Source: an uncultured Sphingomonadaceae bacterium (GTDB lineage Bacteria > Pseudomonadota > Alphaproteobacteria > Sphingomonadales > Sphingomonadaceae). From it: DNA of 64,000 nucleotides. The stretch spans positions 49,376 through 113,375 of the forward strand of contig CAJXSN010000009.1 in assembly GCA_913060895.1 (NCBI GenBank), given 5' to 3'. Below, piece by piece: positions 34,810 through 44,635 of this stretch. The position numbers were made by a program, and so were the translations under genes. The notes under the pieces are model-generated. The model was not told where the DNA came from. It did not search any database and was given only the letters and a program-made list of their open reading frames with translations. The first letter of the stretch is position 1, and each line of letters begins with the position of its first letter.

Positions 34810-35916
34810 TTAATAAATGACGACTGCCCGGATGCTCTCCCCGGCGTGCATCATATCAAAGCCTTCATTGATTTCTTCAAGGCTCAGGCGATGCGTGATC
34901 ATCGGGTCGATGGCAATTTTGCCATCCATATACCAGTCTACGATTTTTGGAACGTCCGTCCGGCCCTTGGCCCCTCCGAACGCGGTGCCGCGCCAGTTGC
35001 GGCCCGTTACCAGCTGGAACGGGCGGGTGGCGATTTCCTTGCCAGCCTCGGCCACACCGATGATGATGCTGGTGCCCCAGCCTTTGTGGCAACATTCCAG
35101 CGCCTGGCGCATGACATCGGTGTTGCCGGTGCAATCGAAGCTGTAATCAGCTCCGCCGTCCAGCAGTTCCACCAGATGCGCAACCACATCGGATGTTTCT
35201 TTGGGATTGACGAAGTCGGTCATGCCGAACTTGCGGCCCCATTCTTCTTTCGAAGGGTTGATATCGACGCCCACGATCCGGTTCGCGCCGGACATCTTAG
35301 CACCCTGAAGCACGTTCAGACCGATTCCGCCGAGGCCGAATACCACGACATTATCACCCGGCTTCACCTGCGCCGTATTGGTCACTGCGCCCACACCGGT
35401 CGTAACGCCGCAGCCGACATAGCACGTGGTGTCGAACGGCGCGTCCTCGCGGATTTTGGCCACGGCGATTTCAGGCAGCACAGTAAAGTTGGAGAAGGTG
35501 GAGCAGCCCATATAATGATAGATCGGCTCTCCCTTGTAGGAAAAGCGCGTGGTGCCATCGGGCATCAGCCCTTTGCCTTGCGTCTCGCGGATTGCGTTGC
35601 ACAGGTTCGTCTTGCCTGACAGGCACATCTTACACTGCCGGCATTCAGGGGTGTAGAGCGGGATGACATGATCGCCGACGTTCACGCTGGTGACGCCCGC
35701 GCCCACTTCGCGCACCACGCCGCAGCCTTCATGACCCAGCACGGAAGGAAACAGCCCTTCGCTGTCCAGGCCGTCCAGAGTGTAGGCATCGGTGTGGCAG
35801 ATGCCGGTGGCCATAATCTCCACGAGAACTTCGCCGGTTTTCGGTCCTTCCAAGTCCAGTTCGACGATTTCCAATGGTTTTTTCGCCTCGAAGGCGACGG
35901 CGGCTCTGGTTTTCAT
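34810..35916 (-). CDS. adhC: S-(hydroxymethyl)glutathione dehydrogenase / class III alcohol dehydrogenase
   Basis: Zinc-dependent dehydrogenase (368 residues) that oxidises S-hydroxymethylglutathione to S-formylglutathione with NAD; it can also reduce S-nitrosoglutathione. Structural zinc site [15 protein letters not shown], catalytic zinc ligands CHTDAY and GHEGCG, NAD fold [14 protein letters not shown], and the Asp in VGVDINPSK that selects NAD. Length and motifs match FrmA/AdhC closely. The operon contains fghA downstream and an aldehyde dehydrogenase upstream. No FrmR-type regulator is adjacent. Confidence 0.97.
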   Translation of the reverse strand: MKTRAAVAFEAKKPLEIVELDLEGPKTGEVLVEIMATGICHTDAYTLDGLDSEGLFPSVLGHEGCGVVREVGAGVTSVNVGDHVIPLYTPECRQCKMCLSGKTNLCNAIRETQGKGLMPDGTTRFSYKGEPIYHYMGCSTFSNFTVLPEIAVAKIREDAPFDTTCYVGCGVTTGVGAVTNTAQVKPGDNVVVFGLGGIGLNVLQGAKMSGANRIVGVDINPSKEEWGRKFGMTDFVNPKETSDVVAHLVELLDGGADYSFDCTGNTDVMRQALECCHKGWGTSIIIGVAEAGKEIATRPFQLVTGRNWRGTAFGGAKGRTDVPKIVDWYMDGKIAIDPMITHRLSLEEINEGFDMMHAGESIRAVVIY

Positions 35917-35927
35917 AGGGGGCTTTC

Positions 35928-37358
35928 CTATCCTTCGTGAATGGTCTTGCTGACCATGCAGGCTTTAACGCCTTCCGCGCCGTCTTCCAGTCCGTGGCCG
36001 GACCACTTTACACCGCCAAACGGTGCATCCACTGCGCTGACGGAGGCTGCATTGATGGCCAGCATCCCTGCCTCCACCTGGGCAGCAAGACGGCGGCGGC
36101 GGGCGGGGTCGTCGGTCCACGCATAGGCTGCAAGACCGTAGGGCAGGCGATTGGCCTCTTCGATCATCGCTTCCTCGCTGTCCATCGGGTTTATCAGCGC
36201 GACGGGGCCGAACGGTTCCTCGTTGATGATGTCCGCATCGACGGGAACTTCGGAAAGGACTGTGGGCGCATAAAAATTGCCTTGATTGCCCATCCGTTCG
36301 CCGCCGGTCAGCAGCTTTGCACCTCTCTTCTGTGCGTCGGTAATTTTCTTGTGCAATCCGTCGGGCCCACGGCTGTTGGCCATTGGGCCCATCTGCGTAT
36401 CATCGTCGAAACCATTGCCTACTTTTACCTTCTCAGCTCGCTCGACAAAGCCGTCGCGGAACTTCTCGAACACTTCCTCCTGGACCAGAAAACGGGTCGG
36501 GCTGACGCAGACCTGCCCCGCATTGCGGTATTTGGCAGCGGCCATCGAATCCAGCGCCCTGTCGATGTCGGTATCGTTGAAGACCAGCACAGGCCCGTGG
36601 CCACCCAGTTCCATCGTCGTGATCTTCAGGTCTTCCGCGGCCAGTTTTGACAATTGCTTACCCACTGCGGTGGAACCGGTGAAGGTAACCTTGCGGATAA
36701 CAGGCGAAGCCAGCAGATGCTCGCTGACATTGTTCGGCACGCCGAACACCACTTGCAGGGCGGAACCCGGCACGCCTGCATCCAGCAGGGCCTGAGCAAT
36801 CATCAGACCGGAGGCAGGGGTTTCCTCGCTCGGCTTAACAATCACGGAGCAGCCTGCGGCCAGCGGACCGCCAATCTTGCGCATCACGTTCAGGGAAGGA
36901 AAGTTCCACGCAGCAAATCCTGCGACTGGTCCGACAGGATGATATTGCACTTCCACCCGGCTGCCTTCGGGGCGCACCAGAGTGCGGCCATACAGCCGCT
37001 TTATCTCACCGGCATAAAATTCCAGCAGCATGGCGGAATACATGGTTTCGCCCTTGGCCTCGGCCAACGGCTTACCCTGTTCGCGGGTTAGCGCCTGCGC
37101 AATGTCGCCTGCGCGTTCTTTTATCAGCGATGCGCCCTTCATCAGAATCGACGCGCGCTTGTCGGCCGAAGTGTCCCGCCATTCCCCGAAACCGCTTTGC
37201 GCATGGTCCAGCGCAGTGTCGAGATCGGCTGCACTGGCACGCGGCAAAGAGGCGATGGTTTCACCGGTTGCAGGATCCAGCACATCGTCGGTTTCCCGCC
37301 CACCTCCGTTCAATTTTTCGCCGCCGACGAGAAGGTGGGGATCGGGGTAATCGTTCAT
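35928..37358 (-). CDS. Aldehyde dehydrogenase of the succinate-semialdehyde type
   Basis: NAD(P)-dependent aldehyde dehydrogenase (476 residues). Catalytic Glu in [10 protein letters not shown] and catalytic Cys in NAGQVCVSP; cofactor-binding stretch [12 protein letters not shown] reads as [10 protein letters not shown], and PWNFP-type AAWNFPS is present. The overall sequence resembles GabD (succinate-semialdehyde dehydrogenase), but related enzymes oxidise glutarate or 2-oxoglutarate semialdehyde, so substrate is open. First gene of the formaldehyde operon (11 bp before adhC), suggesting co-induction with aldehyde detoxification. Confidence 0.9.
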   Translation of the reverse strand: MNDYPDPHLLVGGEKLNGGGRETDDVLDPATGETIASLPRASAADLDTALDHAQSGFGEWRDTSADKRASILMKGASLIKERAGDIAQALTREQGKPLAEAKGETMYSAMLLEFYAGEIKRLYGRTLVRPEGSRVEVQYHPVGPVAGFAAWNFPSLNVMRKIGGPLAAGCSVIVKPSEETPASGLMIAQALLDAGVPGSALQVVFGVPNNVSEHLLASPVIRKVTFTGSTAVGKQLSKLAAEDLKITTMELGGHGPVLVFNDTDIDRALDSMAAAKYRNAGQVCVSPTRFLVQEEVFEKFRDGFVERAEKVKVGNGFDDDTQMGPMANSRGPDGLHKKITDAQKRGAKLLTGGERMGNQGNFYAPTVLSEVPVDADIINEEPFGPVALINPMDSEEAMIEEANRLPYGLAAYAWTDDPARRRRLAAQVEAGMLAINAASVSAVDAPFGGVKWSGHGLEDGAEGVKACMVSKTIHEG

Positions 37359-37455
37359 AAATCCGGGGTCCTGAAAAGTTATTCTGCCAATCGTATTTCC
37401 TGCAACAACGCAAAAGAGCAGGAATGGTTCAGATTGTCCGCTATAGAATAACGCG

Positions 37456-37833
37456 ATGCTTCATATTCTTTTGCCCCTCGCCATGATGCAGGCCGCGCCC
37501 GTTCCTGGACAGCCTGCCCCCGCACAGTCTGACCTTAAAGAACCGGTCGTCTCGCTGGAGCAACAGACCTCGCTGCGTTGTTCGGCCGCGTTCGCCATCG
37601 TCGCGGCGGAGCAGGGCGCAGAGGTCTCTTCGGCGCAGAGTTACCCCGCTATGGAAGCGCGGGGGAAGGAATTTTTTGTGCGCAGCATGGCGCGGGTGAT
37701 GGACGATGCTGGTCTGTCGCGCGATCAGGTGGCCATGATGGTGAATACCCATGCACAGGCTCTGGTGGCAGAGGACGCAGTGGACGAAGCGATGCCGGCC
37801 TGCCTGCTATTGTTGGATGCCTCGGGCCTGTAA
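37456..37833 (+). CDS. Small secreted protein, function unknown
   Basis: 125 residues starting with a short hydrophobic signal-like stretch (MLHILLPLAMMQAAP), then a Pro/Ala linker and a helical domain: LRCSAAFAIVAAEQGAE, FFVRSMARVMDDAGLSRDQVAMMV and MPACLLLLDA. Two cysteines (in LRCSAAF and MPACLLL) could form a disulfide if exported. I do not assign a family. It is divergent from the aldehyde dehydrogenase and precedes another secreted helical protein by about 100 bp. Confidence 0.75.
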   Translation: MLHILLPLAMMQAAPVPGQPAPAQSDLKEPVVSLEQQTSLRCSAAFAIVAAEQGAEVSSAQSYPAMEARGKEFFVRSMARVMDDAGLSRDQVAMMVNTHAQALVAEDAVDEAMPACLLLLDASGL

Positions 37834-37940
37834 TTTTGCCTGGCGGTGCGCCCGCGCGTGGCGAAACCACATTCAGGACGGGCTCAGGCGCCGTGTGGGA
37901 TAGGGCAGGGGATAGTAGAAATCATTCGGGATGTCTTGTC

Positions 37941-38378
37941 ATGCGTAGTATTCTGCCCCTCGCCGCATCGCTGGTGATGGTCGGGGCCGCCAGCCCCGCT
38001 TTGGCGCAGGATCCAGATCCTGCACTTGGGAAAACAGCCGCCGCGATGGCTGACCGCATGTCCGATCCCGCCATCCAGCAGGAACTGGCTTTCACCCTGT
38101 CCACTCTTTCACAGGTGTTGCTTGATCTGCCGATTGCTCCGCTGGCTAAGGCGGCAGCCGATATGGCAGGAGAGAATGCGCCTGCAGTGGACCCCCAGAT
38201 GACGTTGCGAAAAGCTGCCCCGAAGGCTGAGAAGATGCCGCAGGTCATTGAACGGGAATTGCCCTTGGCAATGGAGCAGATGGCCGGAATGGCCGGCGGT
38301 ATCGAAGCGATGATGCCTGCGCTGCGCGATTTTGCGCAGCAGATGGGATTGGCTTTCGAAGGTATCGAGGTCCGTTGA
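37941..38378 (+). CDS. Secreted helical protein, function unknown
   Basis: 145-residue protein with a clear signal peptide (MRSILPLAASLVMVGAASPALAQ, cleavage after ALA). The mature protein is helical and methionine-rich, with AAAMADRMSDPAIQQELAFTLS and MEQMAGMAGGIEAMMPALRDFAQQMG. Start chosen at the ATG at 37941 because it gives the signal peptide; the frame is open further upstream to 37578 but there lies within the preceding gene. No function can be assigned. Confidence 0.78.
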   Translation: MRSILPLAASLVMVGAASPALAQDPDPALGKTAAAMADRMSDPAIQQELAFTLSTLSQVLLDLPIAPLAKAAADMAGENAPAVDPQMTLRKAAPKAEKMPQVIERELPLAMEQMAGMAGGIEAMMPALRDFAQQMGLAFEGIEVR

Positions 38379-38441
38379 TCGCGTTACCGAATGCATGCAT
38401 TATATAGACCCTGCGCTCTGCTTGCGGCATGAAGCTTGATC

Positions 38442-39113
38442 ATGTGGTTCATCTATCAGTTTCCCCTCTGCCCGTTCAGCCGCAAGGTGCGTCTGCATCT
38501 GAGTGAGAAAGGTGTGGCCTATGATCTGGTAAGGGCGGATCCGTGGGATGCGGACGATGATTTCTGGGCGCTCAACCCCGCTGGCCGTACCCCTGTCCTG
38601 CACGATCCTGAGAAGAACCTGACGTTGTGCGACAGTCAGGCCATCTGCGAGTATTTCGAGGAAACCAGCGACAAGGCACCGATGATCAACGGCACCGCAA
38701 CACAGCGGGCGGAAATTCGCCGGTTGGTGGCGCTGTTCGATGAAAACTTTTTTAGCGACGTGACCATGCCGTTGTTGCATGAACGGATGAAGAAACGGCT
38801 GGTGTATCGGCAACCGCCAGACAGCAGGATACTGCGCGAAGCGATGAAGCTGGCCGACGGACATCTCGACTACATGGATTGGCTGATCGACAACCGGGCA
38901 TGGCTGGCCGGATCACAGATGAGCCTGGCCGATCTGGCTGCCGCAGCACAGATTTCGGTCGCCGATTACCTCGGCGGGATAGACTGGACCGGCCACGAGC
39001 AATCGCATGGATGGTATCAGGTGTTCAAAAGCCGCCCAAGCTTCCGCCCGCTGCTAAAAGAGCGGATGGATAATATACATCCGCCTGAGCAGTATGCGGA
39101 ATTGGACGGATAA
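38442..39113 (+). CDS. Glutathione S-transferase family protein
   Basis: 223 residues with an N-terminal thioredoxin-like domain (FPLCPFSRKVRLHLSEKG, where CPFS sits at the glutathione-binding loop; NPAGRTPVL and DSQAICEYFEE are the cis-Pro and Ser-binding motifs). A C-terminal all-helical domain contains SLADLAAAAQISVADYL. A TTG two codons upstream (38436) could also serve as start. The client reaction is not evident; proximity to formaldehyde and Msr genes fits oxidative or electrophile stress. Confidence 0.9.
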   Translation: MWFIYQFPLCPFSRKVRLHLSEKGVAYDLVRADPWDADDDFWALNPAGRTPVLHDPEKNLTLCDSQAICEYFEETSDKAPMINGTATQRAEIRRLVALFDENFFSDVTMPLLHERMKKRLVYRQPPDSRILREAMKLADGHLDYMDWLIDNRAWLAGSQMSLADLAAAAQISVADYLGGIDWTGHEQSHGWYQVFKSRPSFRPLLKERMDNIHPPEQYAELDG

Positions 39114-39267
39114 TCGCGTAGGCCCTAATCTCTGAGTGTTCTCCGGATCGGCGGACAATCACAAGGCTTTTTCCTGCATCTGCATTCTCTAGCGCAGAAA
39201 CACCGTTTTGCATCAGGCGCTTGAGACAATGGAAACCAACCCCATATTTCCTGCAAAGGAGAAAATC

Positions 39268-39672
39268 ATGTCCGATCCCAAATCGACCACCGATACTGAC
39301 TGGCGCGCAAAGTTGTCGTCGGAGCAGTTCCATGTCCTGCGCGAAGCGGGAACGGAGCGTGCCTTCACCGGCAAATACGACAAGCATTACGATGCGGGCG
39401 AATATGTCTGCGCAGGCTGCGGACAGAAGTTGTTCGAGAGCGACGCGAAGTACAACAGCGGTTGCGGCTGGCCTGCCTTTACCAAGCCTGCCGAGGGTGA
39501 TCTGGTGGACGAGCATCGTGACACCACGCATGGGATGATCCGCACCGAAGTTACCTGTTCCAACTGCGAAGGGCATTTAGGCCATGTGTTCCCGGATGGC
39601 CCGCCGGAACAGGGTGGGCTGCGCTATTGCATCAACAGCGCTTCGCTGGAATTTGCGCCTGAAGATAAGTGA
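39268..39672 (+). CDS. msrB: Methionine-R-sulfoxide reductase MsrB
   Basis: Repairs the R-epimer of methionine sulfoxide in proteins (134 residues). The ATG at 39268 has AAAGGAGA upstream, so the longer frame from 39208 is rejected. Zinc-binding pairs CAGC and CSNC flank the core, GCGWPAF is conserved, and the catalytic Cys is in RYCINSASLEF. The partner MsrA is 14 kb away at 53206, not in the same operon. Confidence 0.97.
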   Translation: MSDPKSTTDTDWRAKLSSEQFHVLREAGTERAFTGKYDKHYDAGEYVCAGCGQKLFESDAKYNSGCGWPAFTKPAEGDLVDEHRDTTHGMIRTEVTCSNCEGHLGHVFPDGPPEQGGLRYCINSASLEFAPEDK

Positions 39673-39800
39673 GCAAGTTCCCTGTGCATCCTTCCAGATT
39701 GTCCGTTCACTCTGGGCAAAGCTTCACGTAGATAAGCCATCCAACGGTATGAATGCCCCTCGATCTCGCGCGGGCGTCAGGCCAAGGAGGCTTAAGGGCA

Positions 39801-42008
39801 ATGGTTGAGCGCGGCAGCCGCCGGAAGGGGGCGCGCAAGTCTGGCAGCAGGCGCAAGCGCCGCGCGGAACCGAAGCAGCAAAGCGCTTTTGCGCGGTGGA
39901 CGCGGCGCGTTCTCTTTACAGGTATATTTGCCGCTCTGATGGGCGCGCTGTTTCTCGGGCTGGCTGTACTGTTCGCTGCCCGCTCGCTGCCCGGCTATTA
40001 CGAACTGAAAGCGCAGCAAACAGGCCAGACCATTATTGTCAGGGCGCGTGATGGCACACAGATCGTGGAACTCGGCCCCAGCTATGGCCAGTGGATGGAC
40101 GCGCGGGAAATTCCGGATGTGATGAAACAGGCGATGATCTCGGTCGAGGATCGCCGGTATTATTCGCATTACGGGGTCGACCCTATCGGCCTCGCCCGCG
40201 CGGTATATACTGCTTTGGCAGGTGACGGGCGGGTTTCGGCCACCTCCACGATTACGCAGCAGCTGGCCCGCAATGTCTTCCTCAATTCCAACCGCACGCT
40301 GGACCGCAAGATGCGCGAAGCGGTGCTGGCGATGGCGCTGGAGTACAAGTTCTCAAAGGAACAGATCCTCGAGCTGTATCTGAACAAGGTTTATTTTGGC
40401 GGCGGCGCCTATGGTATCGATAGCGCAAGCCGTAAATTTTTCAGTCATCCTGCGACACAGCTTTCTACAGCAGAGGCGGCCATAATTGCCGGACTGGTCA
40501 AGGCACCCAGTCGTTATTCTCCGACGGCCGATGTGGATGCCGCCGTGGGCCGCGCGCAGGTCGTGCTGCGCCTGATGCGTGAACAGGGGCGGATCAGTGC
40601 GAGCGAGGCCAATGTCGATCCCTCCACGGTCAGGCTGAAGGATGATAGCGCAGGCCAGAACTCGGTCCGTTATTTTACCGATTGGGCGCTACCGCAGCTC
40701 GATATATTGCTGCCTGAAACATTCGAACCGATCGAGGTGTGGACCACGCTGGATGTCGGGATGCAGCGCGCAGCTACCGCATCGATCAAGGCGAATACCC
40801 CTTCGGGTGCGCAAGGGGCGTTGATGGCGCTGGACCGGGACGGTGCGATCCGCGCGCTGGTGGGCGGCACGGATTACGTCGAAACCAATTTCAACCGTGC
40901 AACCAAAGCACTGCGGCAGCCGGGATCGAGCTGGAAACTGTTCGTGTATCTCGCTGCGCTGGAGGCCGGGTACAAGCCTGAAGATAGCGTCGTGGACACG
41001 CCGGTCGAGATCGACGGATGGCGACCGCGGAATTCTGGCGGTGGCAATTCCGGCGTAATGACCTTGCGATCTGCTTTTGCCTATTCGAAAAACACCGTGG
41101 CAGCACAGCTGGGCAATGAAGTGGGCTTCGGCACCGTCGCTTCGATGGCGCGGCGTTTCGGAATTACATCCGAAATCTCTACCTATCCTTCTATGGTGCT
41201 GGGCAGTTCCGAGGTACGTCTTATCGACATGACGCGCGCCTTTGCTGCGGTTGGCGCGGGAGGCAATTCGGTTGAACCTTACGGCATCGTAAAAGTGACG
41301 ACCGGCGACGGGGAGACGATCTACACTCATGAAAAGAAACGCTCGACCAGATTGGTGCCCGATTACGTGGTTGCAGGGATTACCGATCTGCTCCAGGCGG
41401 CCGTCGCCACCGGCACGGGCAAGGCGGCGCAGATCGGGCGGCCGGTGGCTGGCAAGACGGGCACGACCAGTTCCAACAAAGACGGCTATTTTGTCGGCTT
41501 TTCCAGCGGCATCACCACGGGAGTTTGGATGGGCCGCGATGACAACAAACGGGTCTCGGGCCTTCAGGGCGGGCGGGCACCGGCGCAGGCCTTTGCCGCG
41601 TTTATGCGTTATGCGGTGAAAGACCGTCCGATAGAGAAGTTCGATACCGACCTCGACCTGCCAGAATGGCAGCTGGAGCCCGACGATGAAGTAATGTTCG
41701 GTGATCCGAGCGACTATTATTACATCGATGAACAGGGCAATCTGGTGGAGCCCGGCGGCAATGCCCGTCCCGGTCGTGACGAACGGTTTCCGGTCGAGGG
41801 CGAAGGCGCCATACCAAGTACGCGGCGTGATACTGGAGAGGACGGCGCACCGCAGGCCGCGGATGACGATTTCCTGGACCGGGCGACCGGCGGGGCCACA
41901 GGTGGAGGAACGCAGCCACCGTCAGCCGCAATGCAGGGCGCGCCGCAGCGTCCCTCACCCCGTCCGGTACCGCCGCCTGCGCCGGACGCTTCCACGCCAC
42001 AGCAATAA
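39801..42008 (+). CDS. Class A penicillin-binding protein (glycosyltransferase/transpeptidase)
   Basis: Bifunctional peptidoglycan synthase of 735 residues. The ATG at 39801 follows AAGGAGG; an upstream in-frame start at 39753 would add 16 residues. A basic cytoplasmic tail (RRKGARKSGSRRKRR) and one membrane helix (about 36-65) precede the GT51 domain with SVEDRRYYSHYGVDP and ATSTITQQLARN. The transpeptidase has SSWK (active Ser), SKN and KTGTTS. The C-terminus is a Pro/Gly-rich low-complexity tail. It is PBP1-like in overall size. Confidence 0.95.
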   Translation: MVERGSRRKGARKSGSRRKRRAEPKQQSAFARWTRRVLFTGIFAALMGALFLGLAVLFAARSLPGYYELKAQQTGQTIIVRARDGTQIVELGPSYGQWMDAREIPDVMKQAMISVEDRRYYSHYGVDPIGLARAVYTALAGDGRVSATSTITQQLARNVFLNSNRTLDRKMREAVLAMALEYKFSKEQILELYLNKVYFGGGAYGIDSASRKFFSHPATQLSTAEAAIIAGLVKAPSRYSPTADVDAAVGRAQVVLRLMREQGRISASEANVDPSTVRLKDDSAGQNSVRYFTDWALPQLDILLPETFEPIEVWTTLDVGMQRAATASIKANTPSGAQGALMALDRDGAIRALVGGTDYVETNFNRATKALRQPGSSWKLFVYLAALEAGYKPEDSVVDTPVEIDGWRPRNSGGGNSGVMTLRSAFAYSKNTVAAQLGNEVGFGTVASMARRFGITSEISTYPSMVLGSSEVRLIDMTRAFAAVGAGGNSVEPYGIVKVTTGDGETIYTHEKKRSTRLVPDYVVAGITDLLQAAVATGTGKAAQIGRPVAGKTGTTSSNKDGYFVGFSSGITTGVWMGRDDNKRVSGLQGGRAPAQAFAAFMRYAVKDRPIEKFDTDLDLPEWQLEPDDEVMFGDPSDYYYIDEQGNLVEPGGNARPGRDERFPVEGEGAIPSTRRDTGEDGAPQAADDDFLDRATGGATGGGTQPPSAAMQGAPQRPSPRPVPPPAPDASTPQQ

Positions 42009-42029
42009 GCCGCAACATGCAGTAAGCAA

Positions 42030-42067
42030 AAAAAGACCCCGCCGGAGCGATCCGACGGGGTCTTTTT
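42030..42067. terminator. Bidirectional intrinsic terminator
   Basis: Inverted repeat with arms AAAAGACCCCG and CGGGGTCTTTT around a short loop, flanked by A-run and T-run on either side, so it gives a GC-rich stem followed by U residues in both directions. It lies between the stops of the convergent PBP and degP genes. Confidence 0.9.
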
Positions 42068-42089
42068 GTCTTATTTGACAATCAAGGCA

Positions 42090-43637
42090 TCAGCGCATCC
42101 GCACAGCGACATACTCTGCAGGCCGACCACGCCGTTGAATCCGCAGAAGTACCGCATCGCGTCTGGCTTCCTTTGCTTGCTTCACGGCAGTTTCCAGATC
42201 AGCCGTGCTGGCAACACCTTTGTAGTTGGCTGACAGTATGACATCACCGCGCTGCAAACCCTTACGGGCAGCATCGGAATTAGGATCGACTGCGCCGATA
42301 ACCATACCTTTGGTGTCGACAGAAATGCCTAGTTGGCGCGCTATTTGCGGCGTCAGGTCAAGAACCTGCAAGCCCAGCGCTTCCGCCACCATTTCGCTAT
42401 CAGTGCCATCAGATGTCACATCGTCTTCAGTATCGCCGTCGGCATTGAACTGCTGCTGCTGGCGCAATTCGTCCTCGGTCGGCCGCTTGCCCACGGTTAC
42501 CCGAACCGTGCGGCGCGAACCGTCGCGATACAGTTCAATAGGGACGCGGGTGCCGGGCGAGATATTGGCGACGAGAAAAGACAGGGTCTGTTCCGGCGTC
42601 ACGTCCTTGCCATCGACCTTGGTCACGATATCACCAGCCTGGATGCCGCCTTCGTCTGCCGCGCCATCGGGCACAACCGACTGGACGAATTCGCCGCGAT
42701 TGCGGTCAATTCCCAGAGAATCCGCAACATCGTCCGTTACTGGATTGATCTGCACACCCAGATAACCGCGTTCGATCGCCTGTCCGCTTCTCAGCTGCTC
42801 GACAATCGGTGCGGCGGTTTCTGCCGGAATGGCAAAGCCGATACCCACGCTGCCTCCGCTGGGGCTGAAAATGGCGTTGTTTATGCCGATCACATTCCCT
42901 TGCATATCAAACAGCGGGCCACCCGAATTGCCGCGATTGATGCTGGCATCGGTCTGGATATAGCGGTCGTACGCGCCCCCCTGACCGGTGTTGCGCTGAA
43001 TTGCCGAAACAATCCCGCTGGTGACCGTACCACCCAATCCGAACGGATTGCCGATGGCCACCACCCAATCGCCCGGACGGGCCTGCCGCGAATCGCCAAA
43101 CTCCACGAAAGGGAAATCGGACGAGCGGCTGATTTTCAGAACGGCCAAATCGGATTGCGCATCTGCGCCGACCAGCTCTGCCTCATATTCCGTCCCATCG
43201 GGCATGGTAACGGTGATCTCTTCCACAGTTCCCCGGCCATTGGGGCTTACGACATGGTTGTTGGTAACCACATAGCCGTCGGCAGAGACGATGAAGCCTG
43301 AGCCCAGCGACTGCGCCTCGCGCGTCTGTGGTTCACCGTTACCACCGCTGCGGCGACTGCCGAACAGCCCTTCGAACGGGGTGCCGGCGAAGGGGTTACG
43401 GCTCTGCTGTACCTCTATCCTCTGGCGGGTAGAAATGTTGACGACAGATGGCTGCAATTGCGCCGTTAGATCGGCAAAACTGGTCGGTGCTCCGGCGCGG
43501 GGGACCACACTGGATATCCGGGCATCGTTGTTCTGCGCAACCTGCGCCCCTGCGGGCTGACCGGTTATCAACGAAACGGTCGCGCCGCCGATTAGCAGCG
43601 CAGTAGAAAGTCCATAAGCATAACGCACTGGTTTCAC
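42090..43637 (-). CDS. degP: DegP/HtrA-type periplasmic serine protease
   Basis: Envelope stress protease (515 residues from the GTG at 43637, preceded by GAGAGG; a longer frame to 43763 lacks support). Signal peptide ends near AGA-Q. Catalytic triad: His in VTNNHVV, Asp in SDLAVLK, Ser in GNSGGPLF. Two PDZ domains follow, with GYLGVQINPV at the first and the second after about residue 410. An RSGGNGEPQ loop region precedes the His. Downstream of hflK-hflC, a linked arrangement found in many proteobacteria. Confidence 0.95.
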   Translation of the reverse strand: MKPVRYAYGLSTALLIGGATVSLITGQPAGAQVAQNNDARISSVVPRAGAPTSFADLTAQLQPSVVNISTRQRIEVQQSRNPFAGTPFEGLFGSRRSGGNGEPQTREAQSLGSGFIVSADGYVVTNNHVVSPNGRGTVEEITVTMPDGTEYEAELVGADAQSDLAVLKISRSSDFPFVEFGDSRQARPGDWVVAIGNPFGLGGTVTSGIVSAIQRNTGQGGAYDRYIQTDASINRGNSGGPLFDMQGNVIGINNAIFSPSGGSVGIGFAIPAETAAPIVEQLRSGQAIERGYLGVQINPVTDDVADSLGIDRNRGEFVQSVVPDGAADEGGIQAGDIVTKVDGKDVTPEQTLSFLVANISPGTRVPIELYRDGSRRTVRVTVGKRPTEDELRQQQQFNADGDTEDDVTSDGTDSEMVAEALGLQVLDLTPQIARQLGISVDTKGMVIGAVDPNSDAARKGLQRGDVILSANYKGVASTADLETAVKQAKEARRDAVLLRIQRRGRPAEYVAVRMR

Positions 43638-43786
43638 GTCCTCTCGTTCCTTTTCATACTTCAACTTACAAAGCCCCCGATTTGAGCAGCCATTTGAGCG
43701 CCTACGGAGTGAACCCGCTTTGAACGGGTCCGGTAAAAGCGCTGCCCACTCTGCGAACGGCAAACCTCCCTCGACGGCCGGCGTGT

Positions 43787-44635
43787 CTATCGCTGACCGC
43801 GGAACTGGCGCAGATATTCATTATCGGGCGACATGATGATGCTACTTTCGGCCTCGTTGTTCTGGAACGTGGTCCGATAGCTTTGCATGGCGCGGTAGAA
43901 ATCATAGAAATCAGGGTCTTTGCCGTAGGCTGCAGCATAGGTGTTTGCCGCTGTCGCCTCTGCTTCGGCTCGAATGATCTGCGCGTTCTTGCGTCCTTGA
44001 GCGCGGATTGTTTCCGCCTCTTCCTGACGGTCGGCTTCCATCCGCGTAAACGCGGATTCGAGCGGTGTCCCCTCGGGCAGATCGGCGCGTTTGATCCGTA
44101 CGTCGATGACTTGAGCGCCATATTGGCGGGCCTGTGCATCCAGTGTGTTGCGGATATTGATCATCGCTGTTCCCCGTTCTGCCGTCAGCAATGCGGAAAA
44201 CGGACGACGGCCCAGCTCCTGACGCAGAACGGAGCTAAGGATAGGGGCGAGCTGCGATGCCACATTCCCTTCTGTCCCGGCGTTTTCGACCATCATCACC
44301 GGGTCGATAATGCGGAAACGGGCGAAAGCATCGACCTGCAAACGCTGCTGATCGTTCGACAGTACCTGCTGGCGCTCCATATCCAAATCGAGAATGCGTT
44401 TGTCGATCTGCTGCACTCGCTCGATAAACGGCACACGCCAGACCAGACCTGCACCTGTCGAGCCATAAGGCTCGTTTGGTTGAAAACGGTTGATGACGCG
44501 CACGGGTTCACCTGTTCGAACCACTACACCCTGATGGGTTTCGGGTACGATCACCAAGCTGGCGAAAGCCGCTATGACGAGCACGGACAGCGCGATAAGC
44601 GAGAGCTTTTGGTTCTGCATAAAGCGTTTCATCAT
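43787..44635 (-). CDS. hflC: HflC, SPFH-domain modulator of FtsH
   Basis: Membrane-anchored SPFH/Band 7 protein (282 residues). N-terminal membrane anchor (LSLIALSVLVIAAFASLVIV), Band 7 domain with QQVLSNDQQRLQVDAFARFRI, and the family tail SPDNEYLRQFRG. With HflK it forms a large periplasmic cage around the FtsH protease. The ATG overlaps the hflK stop (ATGA) after GGAGGGAG, so the pair is translated together. Confidence 0.95.
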   Translation of the reverse strand: MMKRFMQNQKLSLIALSVLVIAAFASLVIVPETHQGVVVRTGEPVRVINRFQPNEPYGSTGAGLVWRVPFIERVQQIDKRILDLDMERQQVLSNDQQRLQVDAFARFRIIDPVMMVENAGTEGNVASQLAPILSSVLRQELGRRPFSALLTAERGTAMINIRNTLDAQARQYGAQVIDVRIKRADLPEGTPLESAFTRMEADRQEEAETIRAQGRKNAQIIRAEAEATAANTYAAAYGKDPDFYDFYRAMQSYRTTFQNNEAESSIIMSPDNEYLRQFRGQR

